From Allomuricauda sp. (GTDB lineage: Bacteria > Bacteroidota > Bacteroidia > Flavobacteriales > Flavobacteriaceae), in contig RHLF01000003.1 in assembly GCA_003712125.1 (NCBI GenBank), positions 186,001 through 250,000 of the forward strand: a stretch of DNA of 64,000 nt, in the 5' to 3' direction. A model generated the notes under the pieces. The model was not told the origin of the DNA, made no database searches, and was given only the letters and a program-made list of their open reading frames with translations. Of the stretch, positions 9,801-18,948 are shown one piece after another; positions within the stretch are counted from its first letter, which is position 1, and every line of letters begins with the position of its first letter. Made by a program: the position numbers and the translations under genes.

Positions 9801-11229
9801 TGTCGTATCCAATACAAGGGCGACCCTAGATGGAAGTATTTCCCATAGTTATTTCGATGATTGGGAGTTGAATCTTGATTTGAATACCAACAATCAAAAG
9901 TTTTTGGTACTCAATACAGATTTTGATGAGGAAGCCCTTTATTACGGTACAGGATACATGAATGGCACGGGCCGAATCTTTGGTCAAACTGATGCCTTGA
10001 CGATAACTATGGATGCCACGACGGCCGAAGGCACATCGTTAAAGATTCCGCTGAGCGATGTCACCAGCGTGGGCGACTATTCTTTCATCAACTTTATTGA
10101 AAAAGATAGCGTTCGCGGATTTGAAACCGAACGTATTTTAGATGAATATCAAGGTCTTGAATTGACATTCGACCTCGCGGTTACACCCGATGCAGAGGTA
10201 GAAATTGTTGTTGACAGAGAATCAGGAAGTTCCCTTAAGGGAACGGGCGAAGGTCTCCTGTTGATGGATATCAATACCAATGGAAAATTTAATATGTATG
10301 GCGAATTTGTTGCAGTTACCGGAGAGTACAATTTTAAGTACGGCGGGGTAATCGACAAAAAATTTCAAGTGCGACCAGGAGGTCGAATTACCTGGGATGG
10401 GGACCCCTTGGCAGCAAGCTTGGATATGGAAGCAGCCTACAACCTAAATGCCAATCCAGCTCCTTTATTGGATGACCCAGGCGCCTCTGCCCGTCGTATT
10501 CCAACGGAGGTGGTCGTTCGATTGGAAGGCGAACTGGAAAGCCCGACCATAGATTTTAATATTGAATTTCCGGGGACTACCTCTGTCATAAAATCTGAAT
10601 TGGAATACCGCCTTCAAGATCCCACCATCGAAGAGCGAAATGCGTTCTTTTTATTAGCGCAGGGGTCATTTGTTAACGAACAAACAGGCCTTAACCAACA
10701 GGCCGTAACCGGTAATTTGATACAAACTGCTTCAGGTTTGCTGAATCAAATTCTAGCGGGCAACAATGACAAGTTCAATTTTGGTTTGACCTATGAACAA
10801 GGGCTATTGGGTGCCAATGATGATATCCGGACCGAGGATCGGATAGGGGTTACGGTTTCAACGCAAATATCAGACCGAATTTTGGTTAATGGTAGAGTAG
10901 GAGTACCTGTGGGCGGTGTAAGTGAGACCGTGGTCGCTGGTGATGTAGAGGTTCAGGTCTTATTGAACGATGAGGGCACACTAAGTGCCAAGATATTCAA
11001 TCGGGAAAATCAGGTACAACAATTTTTGGCTGAACGACAGGGGTATACACAAGGTGTCGGACTTTCATATCAAGTAGATTTTAATAGCTTTCGTGATTTG
11101 ATGCAAAAGGTGTTCAAGAAAAAGGAAAAAGAAGAACAGCCCACAGATGACCCCGCTTCTTCCAATGTAATGGGGCAGGACAGCCTAATCCGGTTTTACA
11201 CAAAAAATACCGCGAAAAAAAATAACTAA
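6811..11229 (+). CDS. tamB: TamB-like translocation/assembly module protein (DUF490), very large
   Basis: Inner-membrane-anchored periplasmic bridge protein of the TamB/AsmA-like family, which carries phospholipid or outer-membrane components between membranes. From the TTG at 6811 it has 1,472 residues: an AsmA-like N-terminus, a long repetitive beta-strand body (many IDGSI/LNGKL-type strands, as in a beta-taco groove) and the C-terminal TamB domain (residues ~1060-1420, with LPLS-, GEFVAVTGEYNFKYGG- and RLEGELESPTIDF-type blocks), ending in a Lys/Glu-rich tail. The hydrophobic anchor is cut in half by the 6811 start: the frame is open upstream and encodes KKLRKILIRTLLGILLVLVLG from an ATC at 6757, and no standard start codon exists there. 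The first conventional codon is used as the coordinate; see findings. Confidence 0.93.
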   Translation: MVLGTLIMSLPAVQTRLAKYATNRLNDEFGTNIQIDRLSLSFFTLNTTLKDIYIEDYRKDTLAYMQKLSTSILSLRNLRNGKMEFGDIDVNGLFFNLKTYEGERLTNLDVFIEKVDDGKPRAPGTPPFFLSSSEVHIADGRFRLVDENLENQETLNFKDLNLSASDFQILGPDVSLSIDDLAMKGKRGIALEKLSTKFKYTKQQMRFDSLKIQTPQSNVNADLVFDYDREDLQYFTDSVNLTANFKESSIAFNEINLFFDEFGSDKIATLSGQATGTLNNFKFNELFLVSDNTGIRGDYEFRNIFNAEVPFVLQGSIENVTSSYYELRALLPNILGKKIPSSFRKLGQFTVRGDAEITETSLDVQVNLNTAIGSSYTDLQMTNIDKIDNASYLGFISLIDFDLGEFTDNPNFGKATLDVNVEGKGFIADYLNTEAIGEVYTIEFNGYQYKSLKVSGVIKDQLFDGSLVSNDENIKFDFKGLADFSKERNDFNFIASVDHADFKKLNFINDSVSIFKGNLNMDITGNTLDNIVGDVRFSNTIYQNKNDTYYFDDFAVSSTFESDSVRNIQIISPDIITGYMKGNFKVDELGKLIRNSIGTIYTNYRPFEISEGQRLTFNFKIYNKIVDVFFPEVKFGPDTFIRGNIIADEGDFKLTFKSPDIEAFRNRFENIELKIDNKNPLFNTFLSVDDMSTVYYDVKDFNLINTTLKDTLFFRTEFKGGSEYNDSYNLNFYHTFNQENKSVIGFKKSDISFKDNVWVLNEEGNNDNKVIFNNTLDSIAIREVVMNNEKREQIRLRGEIADSTYKDLQLQFKLVSLEKITPSIDSLKLNGAVDGYLNILQKDNIYLPSSNLKIADFTANDILLGDLEIGIFGNNDLTQFGVSTWLNNKGVETMTINGKVLNRGDIPELDLLANFNDFDLTPLNPLGDGVISDIRGKLNGSARITDIATNPVINGILTLNDAGLGIPYLNVNYDFNQFSRVRLENQSFNFDNLVLTDVVSNTRATLDGSISHSYFDDWELNLDLNTNNQKFLVLNTDFDEEALYYGTGYMNGTGRIFGQTDALTITMDATTAEGTSLKIPLSDVTSVGDYSFINFIEKDSVRGFETERILDEYQGLELTFDLAVTPDAEVEIVVDRESGSSLKGTGEGLLLMDINTNGKFNMYGEFVAVTGEYNFKYGGVIDKKFQVRPGGRITWDGDPLAASLDMEAAYNLNANPAPLLDDPGASARRIPTEVVVRLEGELESPTIDFNIEFPGTTSVIKSELEYRLQDPTIEERNAFFLLAQGSFVNEQTGLNQQAVTGNLIQTASGLLNQILAGNNDKFNFGLTYEQGLLGANDDIRTEDRIGVTVSTQISDRILVNGRVGVPVGGVSETVVAGDVEVQVLLNDEGTLSAKIFNRENQVQQFLAERQGYTQGVGLSYQVDFNSFRDLMQKVFKKKEKEEQPTDDPASSNVMGQDSLIRFYTKNTAKKNN

Positions 11230-11338
11230 TTCACTCTTTTTTGGTTTTAAGAAGGCCTCCGTCGATTACGAAAACGATTGAGATATTGATCTATAACAAA
11301 TTCGTATTCAACCCTTTCTGTATTATAAAATAGTTTGC

Positions 11339-11346
11339 TAGCTTTG
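11339..11346 (+). promoter_or_regulatory. Bacteroidota -7 promoter element for pfkA-gapA
   Basis: Exact TAnnTTTG match (TAGCTTTG), with TTCTG ending 18 bp upstream as a weak -33 element. It sits 18 bp before the pfkA ATG, so the leader would be only about 10-15 nt. Confidence 0.55.
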
Positions 11347-11363
11347 ATCTCTTAAAAATTTTG

Positions 11364-12350
11364 ATGACCAATAAAATCAAGAAAATCGCAGTGTTTACAT
11401 CGGGAGGAGATTCTCCAGGGATGAATGCTGCCATACGTTCGGTTGTAAGAACATGCGCTTTTTTAAAATTGGAGTGTGTTGCAATTTATAGAGGGTATCA
11501 GGGAATGATAGATGGTGATTTTAAGAATATGGATGCCCGGAGCGTTAACAACATCATCAACAAGGGGGGGACTGTTCTCAAATCTGCCCGCTGCGAAGAC
11601 TTTAGAACCAAGGAGGGTAGGCAAAAAGCCTACGATCAATTGCGTGCCAACAATATTGATGCCTTTGTAGTAATCGGAGGAAATGGCAGTTTTGCAGGTG
11701 CCCAACTTTTTAATGAAGAGTTTGACTTTCCCGTAATGGGTATACCCGGTACCATTGACAATGACATCATCGGTACGTCGTTTACGATAGGTTTTGATAC
11801 CGCCATCAACACGGTTGTTGAGGCTATTGATAAGATTCGAGATACTGCAAGTTCACACAATCGACTTTTCTTCGTGGAGGTTATGGGCCGTGATGTTGGT
11901 CATATTGCCTTGAACGCTGGCGTAGGCGCTGGAGCAGAGGAAATTTTGATACCTGAGCAGAATCTGGGGCTTGAACGTTTATTGGATTCGTTGAAACGAA
12001 GTAAGAAATCGGGAAAATCTTCCAGTATTGTAATTGTTGCCGAAGGTGATAAAATTGGAAAAAACGTATTTCAGCTCAAAGAATATGTCGAAGAGCATTT
12101 ACCCATATATGATGTTAGGGTTTCTGTGCTCGGGCATATGCAACGTGGTGGCAATCCCACTTGTTTTGACCGGGTTTTAGCCAGTAGAATGGGCGTTAGA
12201 GCCGTAGAAGCCTTAATTGAAGGCAAAACGAACTATATGGTAGGGGTACGGGATACGAAACTGGTATTGGTTCCTATTAGCGAAGCAATTAAAGAGCATA
12301 CTAAAATAAATACAGAGCTGATAAAGGTCTCTGATATAATGACCACTTAA
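11364..12350 (+). CDS. pfkA: ATP-dependent 6-phosphofructokinase
   Basis: Phosphorylates fructose-6-phosphate to fructose-1,6-bisphosphate. Starting at the ATG at 11364 (a TTG directly before it is less likely) gives 328 residues, the usual length for this family. Key motifs are SGGDSPG (13-19, ATP phosphate), IPGTIDNDI containing the catalytic Asp, EVMGRDVG for substrate binding, and GHMQRGG near the C-terminus. Gly104-type ATP-PFK residues (GGNGSF) support ATP rather than PPi use. gapA follows after 18 bp, forming a glycolytic operon. Confidence 0.97.
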   Translation: MTNKIKKIAVFTSGGDSPGMNAAIRSVVRTCAFLKLECVAIYRGYQGMIDGDFKNMDARSVNNIINKGGTVLKSARCEDFRTKEGRQKAYDQLRANNIDAFVVIGGNGSFAGAQLFNEEFDFPVMGIPGTIDNDIIGTSFTIGFDTAINTVVEAIDKIRDTASSHNRLFFVEVMGRDVGHIALNAGVGAGAEEILIPEQNLGLERLLDSLKRSKKSGKSSSIVIVAEGDKIGKNVFQLKEYVEEHLPIYDVRVSVLGHMQRGGNPTCFDRVLASRMGVRAVEALIEGKTNYMVGVRDTKLVLVPISEAIKEHTKINTELIKVSDIMTT

Positions 12351-13370
<1,020 letters not shown>

Positions 13371-13400
13371 TTGTTAAAAATCAAAAATACCTTAGATTTG
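13371..13400 (+). promoter_or_regulatory. Bacteroidota promoter (TTG-N19-TAGATTTG) for the BadF-type kinase
   Basis: TTG at 13371-13373 and TAGATTTG at 13393-13400, with the consensus 19-bp gap. The -7 element overlaps the left arm of an inverted repeat (13386-13396 and 13410-13420). The start codon is at 13445. Confidence 0.65.
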
Positions 13401-13420
13401 AGAGAAAATTCTTAGGTATT
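13386..13420. repeat. Inverted repeat overlapping the kinase promoter
   Basis: Arms AATACCTTAGA and TCTTAGGTATT pair at 10 of 11 positions across a 13-nt spacer. The left arm covers the start of the -7 element and the right arm covers the expected first transcribed bases, so it could be an operator. An attenuating hairpin behind gapA is an alternative. Confidence 0.45.
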
Positions 13421-13444
13421 GATAATTGTTGTTTATAACCGACC

Positions 13445-14296
13445 ATGGTATTAATTGTAGATAGCGGTGCAACCAAATCCGATTGGATTGCACTTGGTGA
13501 AGATGGTGAACAACTGTTCACCACCCAAACTTTGGGATTGAGCCCCGAGGTTTTGACCCGTGAGGTCATTGAAGACCGATTGGCCAATAACTTTGAGATT
13601 TCAAAAAACAAGAATGATGTATCGCAACTGTACTTCTATGGTGCAGGTTGCGGTACTGAAAGAATGAAATCTTTTTTGAGGGAAATCTTTAAGGATTTCT
13701 TTCCCAATGCCAAAGCCGAAGTACGAGAGGATACCTACGCGGCTATTTATTCTACAACCAAAATAGGGCACCGAGGCATTGTTTGCATTTTAGGGACCGG
13801 GTCTAACTGTAGTTACTACGATGGTAACCAGTTGTTTCAAAAAGTAACATCGCTGGGTTACATTTTAATGGATGATGGGAGCGGAAATTTCTTTGGACGA
13901 AAACTACTTCGTGACTATTACTTTCACAAAATGCCACAGGACTTGGGAATCAAGTTTGCCAAAGAATACAACCTCGATGCCGACAACATAAAAGACCATT
14001 TGTACAAACAACCAAATCCGAACACCTATTTAGCCACCTTTGCCCGGTTTATTGTTGAAAATAAAGAGCACCCTTATTGCAATGGGGTGATTATGAAGGG
14101 TTTCCAGCAATTTGTGAACAATTACATCATGCAATTTGAACTGGCCACTAAAGTGCCCATTAATTTTGTTGGAAGTATTGCCCATTATCTTCGCGATGAA
14201 CTGGAAACAGTAATCAGAAATAACGATTTGATATTGGGTGTGATTCGACAACGCCCCATCGATGGCCTTGTCGAGTTTCACAAAAGCACTATTTGA
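13445..14296 (+). CDS. BadF/BadG/BcrA/BcrD-type ATPase, probable N-acetylglucosamine kinase
   Basis: A 283-residue ASKHA-fold sugar kinase of the BadF/NAGK type, which usually phosphorylates GlcNAc or a related amino sugar. The phosphate-1 motif VDSGATKSDW is at 4-13, GTGSNCSYYDG is the second nucleotide-binding block, and LMDDGSGNFFGRKLL lies in the hexokinase-like centre. It has its own promoter just after gapA and could feed amino sugars from wall recycling into metabolism; this role is inferred from the family and from the GH3 enzyme elsewhere in the window. Its end overlaps the convergent ridA gene by 8 bp. Confidence 0.88.
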   Translation: MVLIVDSGATKSDWIALGEDGEQLFTTQTLGLSPEVLTREVIEDRLANNFEISKNKNDVSQLYFYGAGCGTERMKSFLREIFKDFFPNAKAEVREDTYAAIYSTTKIGHRGIVCILGTGSNCSYYDGNQLFQKVTSLGYILMDDGSGNFFGRKLLRDYYFHKMPQDLGIKFAKEYNLDADNIKDHLYKQPNPNTYLATFARFIVENKEHPYCNGVIMKGFQQFVNNYIMQFELATKVPINFVGSIAHYLRDELETVIRNNDLILGVIRQRPIDGLVEFHKSTI

Positions 14297-14669
14297 TAGC
14301 GATCATAGATATTTCAACATTGACAAATTTTGGCAAATTTGCTACTTCGACGGTTTCACGGGCCGGAGCGGTATCAGCGTTAAAATAACGTCCGTAGACC
14401 TCATTTACTTCAGAAAACTGGTGCATGTCTTTTAGGAAAATGGATGTTTTCACCACATTTTCGAAGTCCATTTCGGCCTCATTCAATATGGCCTTAATAT
14501 TCTCCATAGACTGTTCCGCCTCTTTTTTGATATCACCTTCCACCAATGTTCCGGTTGCGGGATCCATCGGAATTTGACCTGAAATATATAAGGTGTCTTT
14601 TACCAAAACTGCTTGATTATAAGGGCCTATTGGGGCTGGGGCGTTTGGTGTGGTAATAATTTTTTTCAT
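14289..14669 (-). CDS. ridA: RidA family reactive enamine/imine deaminase
   Basis: A 126-residue YjgF/YER057c/UK114 protein. RidA hydrolyses reactive 2-aminoacrylate-type enamines and imines made by PLP enzymes such as threonine dehydratase, protecting PLP enzymes from damage. Landmarks are the N-terminal APAPIGPYNQAV, ISGQIPMDPATG, and the C-terminal PARETVEVANLP, whose Arg binds the carboxylate. ATG start at 14669. Confidence 0.95.
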   Translation of the reverse strand: MKKIITTPNAPAPIGPYNQAVLVKDTLYISGQIPMDPATGTLVEGDIKKEAEQSMENIKAILNEAEMDFENVVKTSIFLKDMHQFSEVNEVYGRYFNADTAPARETVEVANLPKFVNVEISMIAIK

Positions 14670-14740
14670 CGGTTTCAGATTTGTCAGTGAGCTGGTTCAA
14701 TCACCCAGCAATTTAAGTAATTCGTAAAATGTACTAAGAT

Positions 14741-17554
14741 TTATCGGGTTCCTAACCTTCTTTGACTGCGTTGCTCCCATTTCAAATCTCGAAGAATTGA
14801 ACTGCTGATACCGATAAAGAAGTCCCAGCGTTCATTTCTACCAAAGGGCACCCAGTTAAAGTTGAGGTCAAAACTTTTCAAATTTCTTGCAAAACGGAAT
14901 TGGGTAAGCGTAAAACCTTTGTTTTTGAAGTCGTATCCTGAAGAAAAGCCGAGGCTCCATCGAGGGGAAAGTTCGATATTGCCCGAAAACATTAATGAAT
15001 TGTTGGTGAATTCGTTTTGCCTATTGCTGTTGTTATAGGTAGTGGCATAAGCCAATCTAAGATCCCAGGGTAGTTTTGCGGCGTAGGTCGGATTTTCAAT
15101 ATCCTCATCAGCTTTCCGCTGTGCACCGAAATTATTGTTAAGTCCACTATCAATTCCAGTCCCAAATAAATCATCAGTTCGGCCTCCACTTGTTGCGCGG
15201 TAATTGTCATCACCTCGTTCATCACCGCCATCACCTTCATCTTTGTCTTTCTTCTTGAAAGTATTGCTATCAAAGGAATAACCGATATTGATACTTGCAC
15301 GTGTCAAGCGAAACAGTCCGCCACCATTACTGATATTAAAGGTATTTATCCGGCGACCATTGTTGTCGATGGCATAGGGGTCAAGACTTCCAGAAAAGTT
15401 GATCGACATTTTATTATTTAAAATGTTCGTCCCACCGTTAAATCCAATGGGTGACAATTTTAATGAATCGGCCTCGAAGTTATAGGCCGTTGAGAAATTG
15501 AGATTGTTAAGTATCGATATTTTTTTGGGCTCCAAAACCGTTGAATCCTTGTCTCTAACCTTAGCTTCAATGGTATTTTGAAGCGAAAAGCTAAGCGAAT
15601 TCGATTTGTTCAAACTAGGTGCTCCGTTTAAGGTTCCCTCAAACCTACTATACAGCACTTCCTCTCCATTATTATCTATATAAGATTCATAAAATTGCTC
15701 AAACGAGGGTGTAAAACCCCATCCGATTGAGGGCCGCATGACGTGCCGAATGGCCTGTATTTTTTTATCCTCACCAAAATTAAAGGTTCCATAAAGGGTA
15801 GTTCCAATACTGGCGTTTAGGCCATAGTTGTTATACCGATCAAAGCCCGAAATGGTATCGAGCACGACCTCACGATTACTTTCAGGGTCATTGGGGTCCA
15901 GGCCACGTTGAAAGGTCTCAAAAGCCCAAACGTCCTCATAATTACCTCCGACCGAAACACTAAAATACTTGGCAACCTTAAAGTTGGTCGTCAGGGGAAT
16001 GGTGTGTCGCGCACCTACACGTGCATTTTCGAACATTCGTGAGGTAAAGAACAACGAATCGGTCGTAGTAATACGGTTCTCGGCCCTTAAATTGTATTGT
16101 AAATTGAGGTTTTGAATAATTCCTTTTTTGATGCCATCACGTTTGGCAAAAGGAAAAACCCGTTCCATACTGGCTTGTAAGGTGGGTAAGGTCAGGTTAA
16201 TAGCCTCCGTATTGGTGTTTTGGTTATGGGTGGCAGATATATTCAAATTCACCGATGGATAGGCAGGAAATGTCTTTGAATACGAAATGGAGGAAGACAG
16301 GTTGTTATTTTGGGTATTCGCCAAGTTTACCTGATTGGCCGAATTTCGATAATAATTGCTGCTACCGAGGTTTACCGATGCTGAAAAGCGCGAATTTGGG
16401 TTGGCCTTAGGGTCTTGGGTATGGGTAATCTGTAAATTGTAAATGGTCGATCTTGAAAAATCATCAAACCCCTTCTGACTGGTAATGAGATTTTCAAATC
16501 GGAAGTTCACATTTCCCCGAAAACGATACCGTTTGGTGTAAATAGATTGTGTCCGAAAGCCATAACTGCCGTTTGTATAAAAATCCCCCAAAACACTAAA
16601 ATCTACGTAATCGTTGATGGGTAGGTAATACCCTAGGTTTTGCAAGAAATACCCGCGTTGTGGGTCATTCCCGAACGATGGAAACAGTAATCCTGGGGCT
16701 CTACCTGTGCTCAGCGGAAAATAGGCAAAAGGCAAGGCTATGGGTGTGGGCACATCCACCAAATACATATTGCTAAATCCTGCAATGATTTTTTTGCCCG
16801 GAACGAATTTTGCCTTACGTACCCGAATATAGTAGTCGGGATCAAGGGTATCTTTAGATGTGGTTAGTTTACCATCTTTTAGAAAGTAAACAGAATCGTT
16901 TTCTTTTTTGGTAAGTTGGGCCAAGACCTTCATGGCATCACTACCACCACCAATGCCCGTAGCACTTCCTGCGGAGCCTAGACCTGCTTGCTGCTCGGTA
17001 CGGGAATTCCAAATCAATGCTTTTTGGGTATCAAAATTGAATCGAATCGAATCTGGAATCACCTCTTGGTTACCTTGTTTGAACTGAGGTAATTGCGAGT
17101 AAGTGCTGTCCGAAGGATTTTTGATTCTACCGGCGTAGACTTCATTTTTAACATAGTCAAGTACGATTACGCCTGCTTTGAGCTCGGTATCTTGATAATA
17201 TATCTCAGCCTCATTGTACAGGTATATTTTTTGCTCTTTTTGGTTGATTCGCACATAATCCTTGGCTTTGTACTTGATCTTATCGAGAAGCAAACTCGGT
17301 TTGTTGGCTACAGAATCCGTTTCCAGTGAATCCTTGGTACTTATGGGATCCAAAGGGTTTATTGTCAAAACCGGTGCCTTAATGGTATCGGGAACGGCTT
17401 TTATGGGCAAGGGTATTATTGGGTTTTCCTGAGCGCTACTGAAATAGAATCCGAAAACCAGAAGAAATAGGAGAGGAAGAAGTCGACTGTTTGATTGCAA
17501 AGCGATAAATCCTATTTTTGTAGAAGCTTGGCTTGGTTTTTGAAGTCCAAACAT
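14741..17554 (-). CDS. lptD: LptD/OstA-like LPS-assembly outer-membrane protein
   Basis: Outer-membrane beta-barrel thought to insert LPS into the outer leaflet with LptE. The 937 residues comprise a signal peptide (hydrophobic run ending FYFSSAQ at ~residue 41), an OstA/LptA-like jellyroll (residues ~90-200, with IKYKAKDYVRINQKEQKIYL and AEIYYQDTELKAGVIVLDY), a stretch typical of the Bacteroidota family (LPFAYFPLSTGRAPGLLFP), and a long barrel of alternating aromatic strands to the end. The ATG at 17554 leaves an unusually long n-region; a TTG 20 codons later, right before the hydrophobic core, is an equally good start. Divergent from the amidase gene. Confidence 0.92.
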   Translation of the reverse strand: MFGLQKPSQASTKIGFIALQSNSRLLPLLFLLVFGFYFSSAQENPIIPLPIKAVPDTIKAPVLTINPLDPISTKDSLETDSVANKPSLLLDKIKYKAKDYVRINQKEQKIYLYNEAEIYYQDTELKAGVIVLDYVKNEVYAGRIKNPSDSTYSQLPQFKQGNQEVIPDSIRFNFDTQKALIWNSRTEQQAGLGSAGSATGIGGGSDAMKVLAQLTKKENDSVYFLKDGKLTTSKDTLDPDYYIRVRKAKFVPGKKIIAGFSNMYLVDVPTPIALPFAYFPLSTGRAPGLLFPSFGNDPQRGYFLQNLGYYLPINDYVDFSVLGDFYTNGSYGFRTQSIYTKRYRFRGNVNFRFENLITSQKGFDDFSRSTIYNLQITHTQDPKANPNSRFSASVNLGSSNYYRNSANQVNLANTQNNNLSSSISYSKTFPAYPSVNLNISATHNQNTNTEAINLTLPTLQASMERVFPFAKRDGIKKGIIQNLNLQYNLRAENRITTTDSLFFTSRMFENARVGARHTIPLTTNFKVAKYFSVSVGGNYEDVWAFETFQRGLDPNDPESNREVVLDTISGFDRYNNYGLNASIGTTLYGTFNFGEDKKIQAIRHVMRPSIGWGFTPSFEQFYESYIDNNGEEVLYSRFEGTLNGAPSLNKSNSLSFSLQNTIEAKVRDKDSTVLEPKKISILNNLNFSTAYNFEADSLKLSPIGFNGGTNILNNKMSINFSGSLDPYAIDNNGRRINTFNISNGGGLFRLTRASINIGYSFDSNTFKKKDKDEGDGGDERGDDNYRATSGGRTDDLFGTGIDSGLNNNFGAQRKADEDIENPTYAAKLPWDLRLAYATTYNNSNRQNEFTNNSLMFSGNIELSPRWSLGFSSGYDFKNKGFTLTQFRFARNLKSFDLNFNWVPFGRNERWDFFIGISSSILRDLKWEQRSQRRLGTR
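17491..17520 (+). promoter_or_regulatory. Bacteroidota promoter (TTG-N19-TATTTTTG) for the amidase-mlaD pair
   Basis: TTG at 17491-17493 and an exact TAnnTTTG match at 17513-17520, separated by 19 bp. It lies inside the 5' end of the divergent lptD and would give the amidase mRNA a leader of about 105 nt. A weaker TAATTTTA at 17591-17598 is a nearer alternative. Confidence 0.5.
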
Positions 17555-17631
17555 ACATATATTTTTTGGTCTGTTAATTTGGCTTTACAATAATTTTAAC
17601 CGTGTCAAGTCTTTCTAAATAACGAGTTCAC

Positions 17632-18897
17632 ATGATTGGAAAGCAGTCTTCTATAGTCTTATTAGCAACCGTATTTTTTCTGTTTTCTTTCATCAATAAT
17701 AGTACCGAATTACCACAAGCGAGAGAATTTGTGGTGGTTTTAGATGCCGGTCATGGAGGACATGACCCGGGTAACCTTGGCAATGGCTATCTTGAAAAGA
17801 ACATCGCGCTCAGCATTGTCTTGGAAATTGGAAGTGTGCTGGAAAAGAATGGAGTAAGGGTGATTTACACCCGAAAGGATGATACGTTCGTTGATTTATA
17901 CAAACGCGGAGAAATAGCCAATAAGGCAAATGCTGACCTCTTTGTATCGGTTCACTGTGATTCCCATAATTCCGACGCCTATGGCGCAGGTACCTTTGTT
18001 TTGGGATTACATGCGAACAAACAAAATTTTGAAGTAGCCAAAAAGGAAAACTCAGTAATTTACCTTGAGGACAATTACGAAAATCGGTATGCGGATTACG
18101 ATATCAATTCTGCTGAATCCGTTATCGGTCTTACCATAATGCAAGAAGAATTTTTGGACCAGAGCATTCAATTGGGCAAATTAATACAGGACAATTTCAC
18201 CCAATCCTTGAAGCGAAAAGATAGAAAGGTGAAGCAGGCGGGCTTTATTGTCTTACACCAAACCTTTATGCCCAGTGTTTTGGTAGAAACCGGTTTTTTG
18301 ACGAATAAAAATGAAGGCTCTTACCTTAATTCAAAAAAAGGACAACAGGAAATGGGCAAGGCAATCGCCAGTGCCATTTTAAAATACAAAAATGGTGTTG
18401 ACTCATCGACGATTGACCTCGAACCTTCAACAGAAACAGAGAAAACGGTTACGCCTTCCATAGCTGATAATTCCGAAAAGACGGAAGAAGTCAAAAAAGA
18501 GCGCGAAGTAAATATGCCAAAAGCAGAGGAAAAGAAGCTTGCAAATGCTCCCAAAATTGAAAAGTCAGCTGAACCCGTTGCGAAATCTGGCGACAATAGC
18601 CCATCAACAACTGCAACGGCAGCTGCTGCAAATATTACTTTTAAGATTCAGTTAATGGCAAGTAGCAAGCAGGTTCCGCTAAAAGGAGACAACTTTAATG
18701 GCTTGAACGATCTTTCCCGAGAACCCTACAAGAACTTGTATCGGTACATGTATGGGAATACGCCGTCTTACTTCAAAGCCAAATTATTAAAAGAAAATGC
18801 AGATTTGAAGGGGTATACGACATCCTATATTGTGGCTTACAAGGACGGACAGCGGGTACCGCTTGCTGAGGCATTGAAATACGTAGGTGAGCAATAG
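17632..18897 (+). CDS. N-acetylmuramoyl-L-alanine amidase (Amidase_3) with SPOR-like C-terminus
   Basis: Periplasmic zinc amidase that cuts the bond between MurNAc and the stem peptide during cell separation. A signal peptide or anchor (residues ~7-21) is followed by the Amidase_3 domain: VLDAGHGGHDPG with zinc ligand His41, Glu55 of YLEKN, SVHCDSH with the second His ligand, and catalytic Glu in LVETGFLTN. A long Glu/Lys/Ala/Thr-rich linker (~260-330) leads to a C-terminal SPOR-like segment (FKIQLMASSKQVPLKG onward), which would target septal peptidoglycan. ATG start; mlaD follows after 51 bp. Confidence 0.94.
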   Translation: MIGKQSSIVLLATVFFLFSFINNSTELPQAREFVVVLDAGHGGHDPGNLGNGYLEKNIALSIVLEIGSVLEKNGVRVIYTRKDDTFVDLYKRGEIANKANADLFVSVHCDSHNSDAYGAGTFVLGLHANKQNFEVAKKENSVIYLEDNYENRYADYDINSAESVIGLTIMQEEFLDQSIQLGKLIQDNFTQSLKRKDRKVKQAGFIVLHQTFMPSVLVETGFLTNKNEGSYLNSKKGQQEMGKAIASAILKYKNGVDSSTIDLEPSTETEKTVTPSIADNSEKTEEVKKEREVNMPKAEEKKLANAPKIEKSAEPVAKSGDNSPSTTATAAAANITFKIQLMASSKQVPLKGDNFNGLNDLSREPYKNLYRYMYGNTPSYFKAKLLKENADLKGYTTSYIVAYKDGQRVPLAEALKYVGEQ

Positions 18898-18917
18898 CTT
18901 TCTTCTCAAAATATTTC

Positions 18918-18925
18918 TAAATTTG
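18918..18925 (+). promoter_or_regulatory. -7 promoter element for mlaD
   Basis: Exact TAnnTTTG match (TAAATTTG) 24 bp before the TTG start of mlaD. No clear TTG -33 element at the right distance, so mlaD may also be read from the amidase promoter. Confidence 0.4.
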
Positions 18926-18948
18926 TTTAAATCCGTAAACCAAACCTT

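Noticed and set aside
13371-13420. Rho-independent terminator behind gapA
   Set aside because: The inverted repeat has a mismatch, a 13-nt loop and no T-run; it fits the kinase promoter better.
14992-15300. Open frames in other phases over lptD and tamB
   Set aside because: Short, no recognisable domains, and in shadow frames of long genes with strong family matches.
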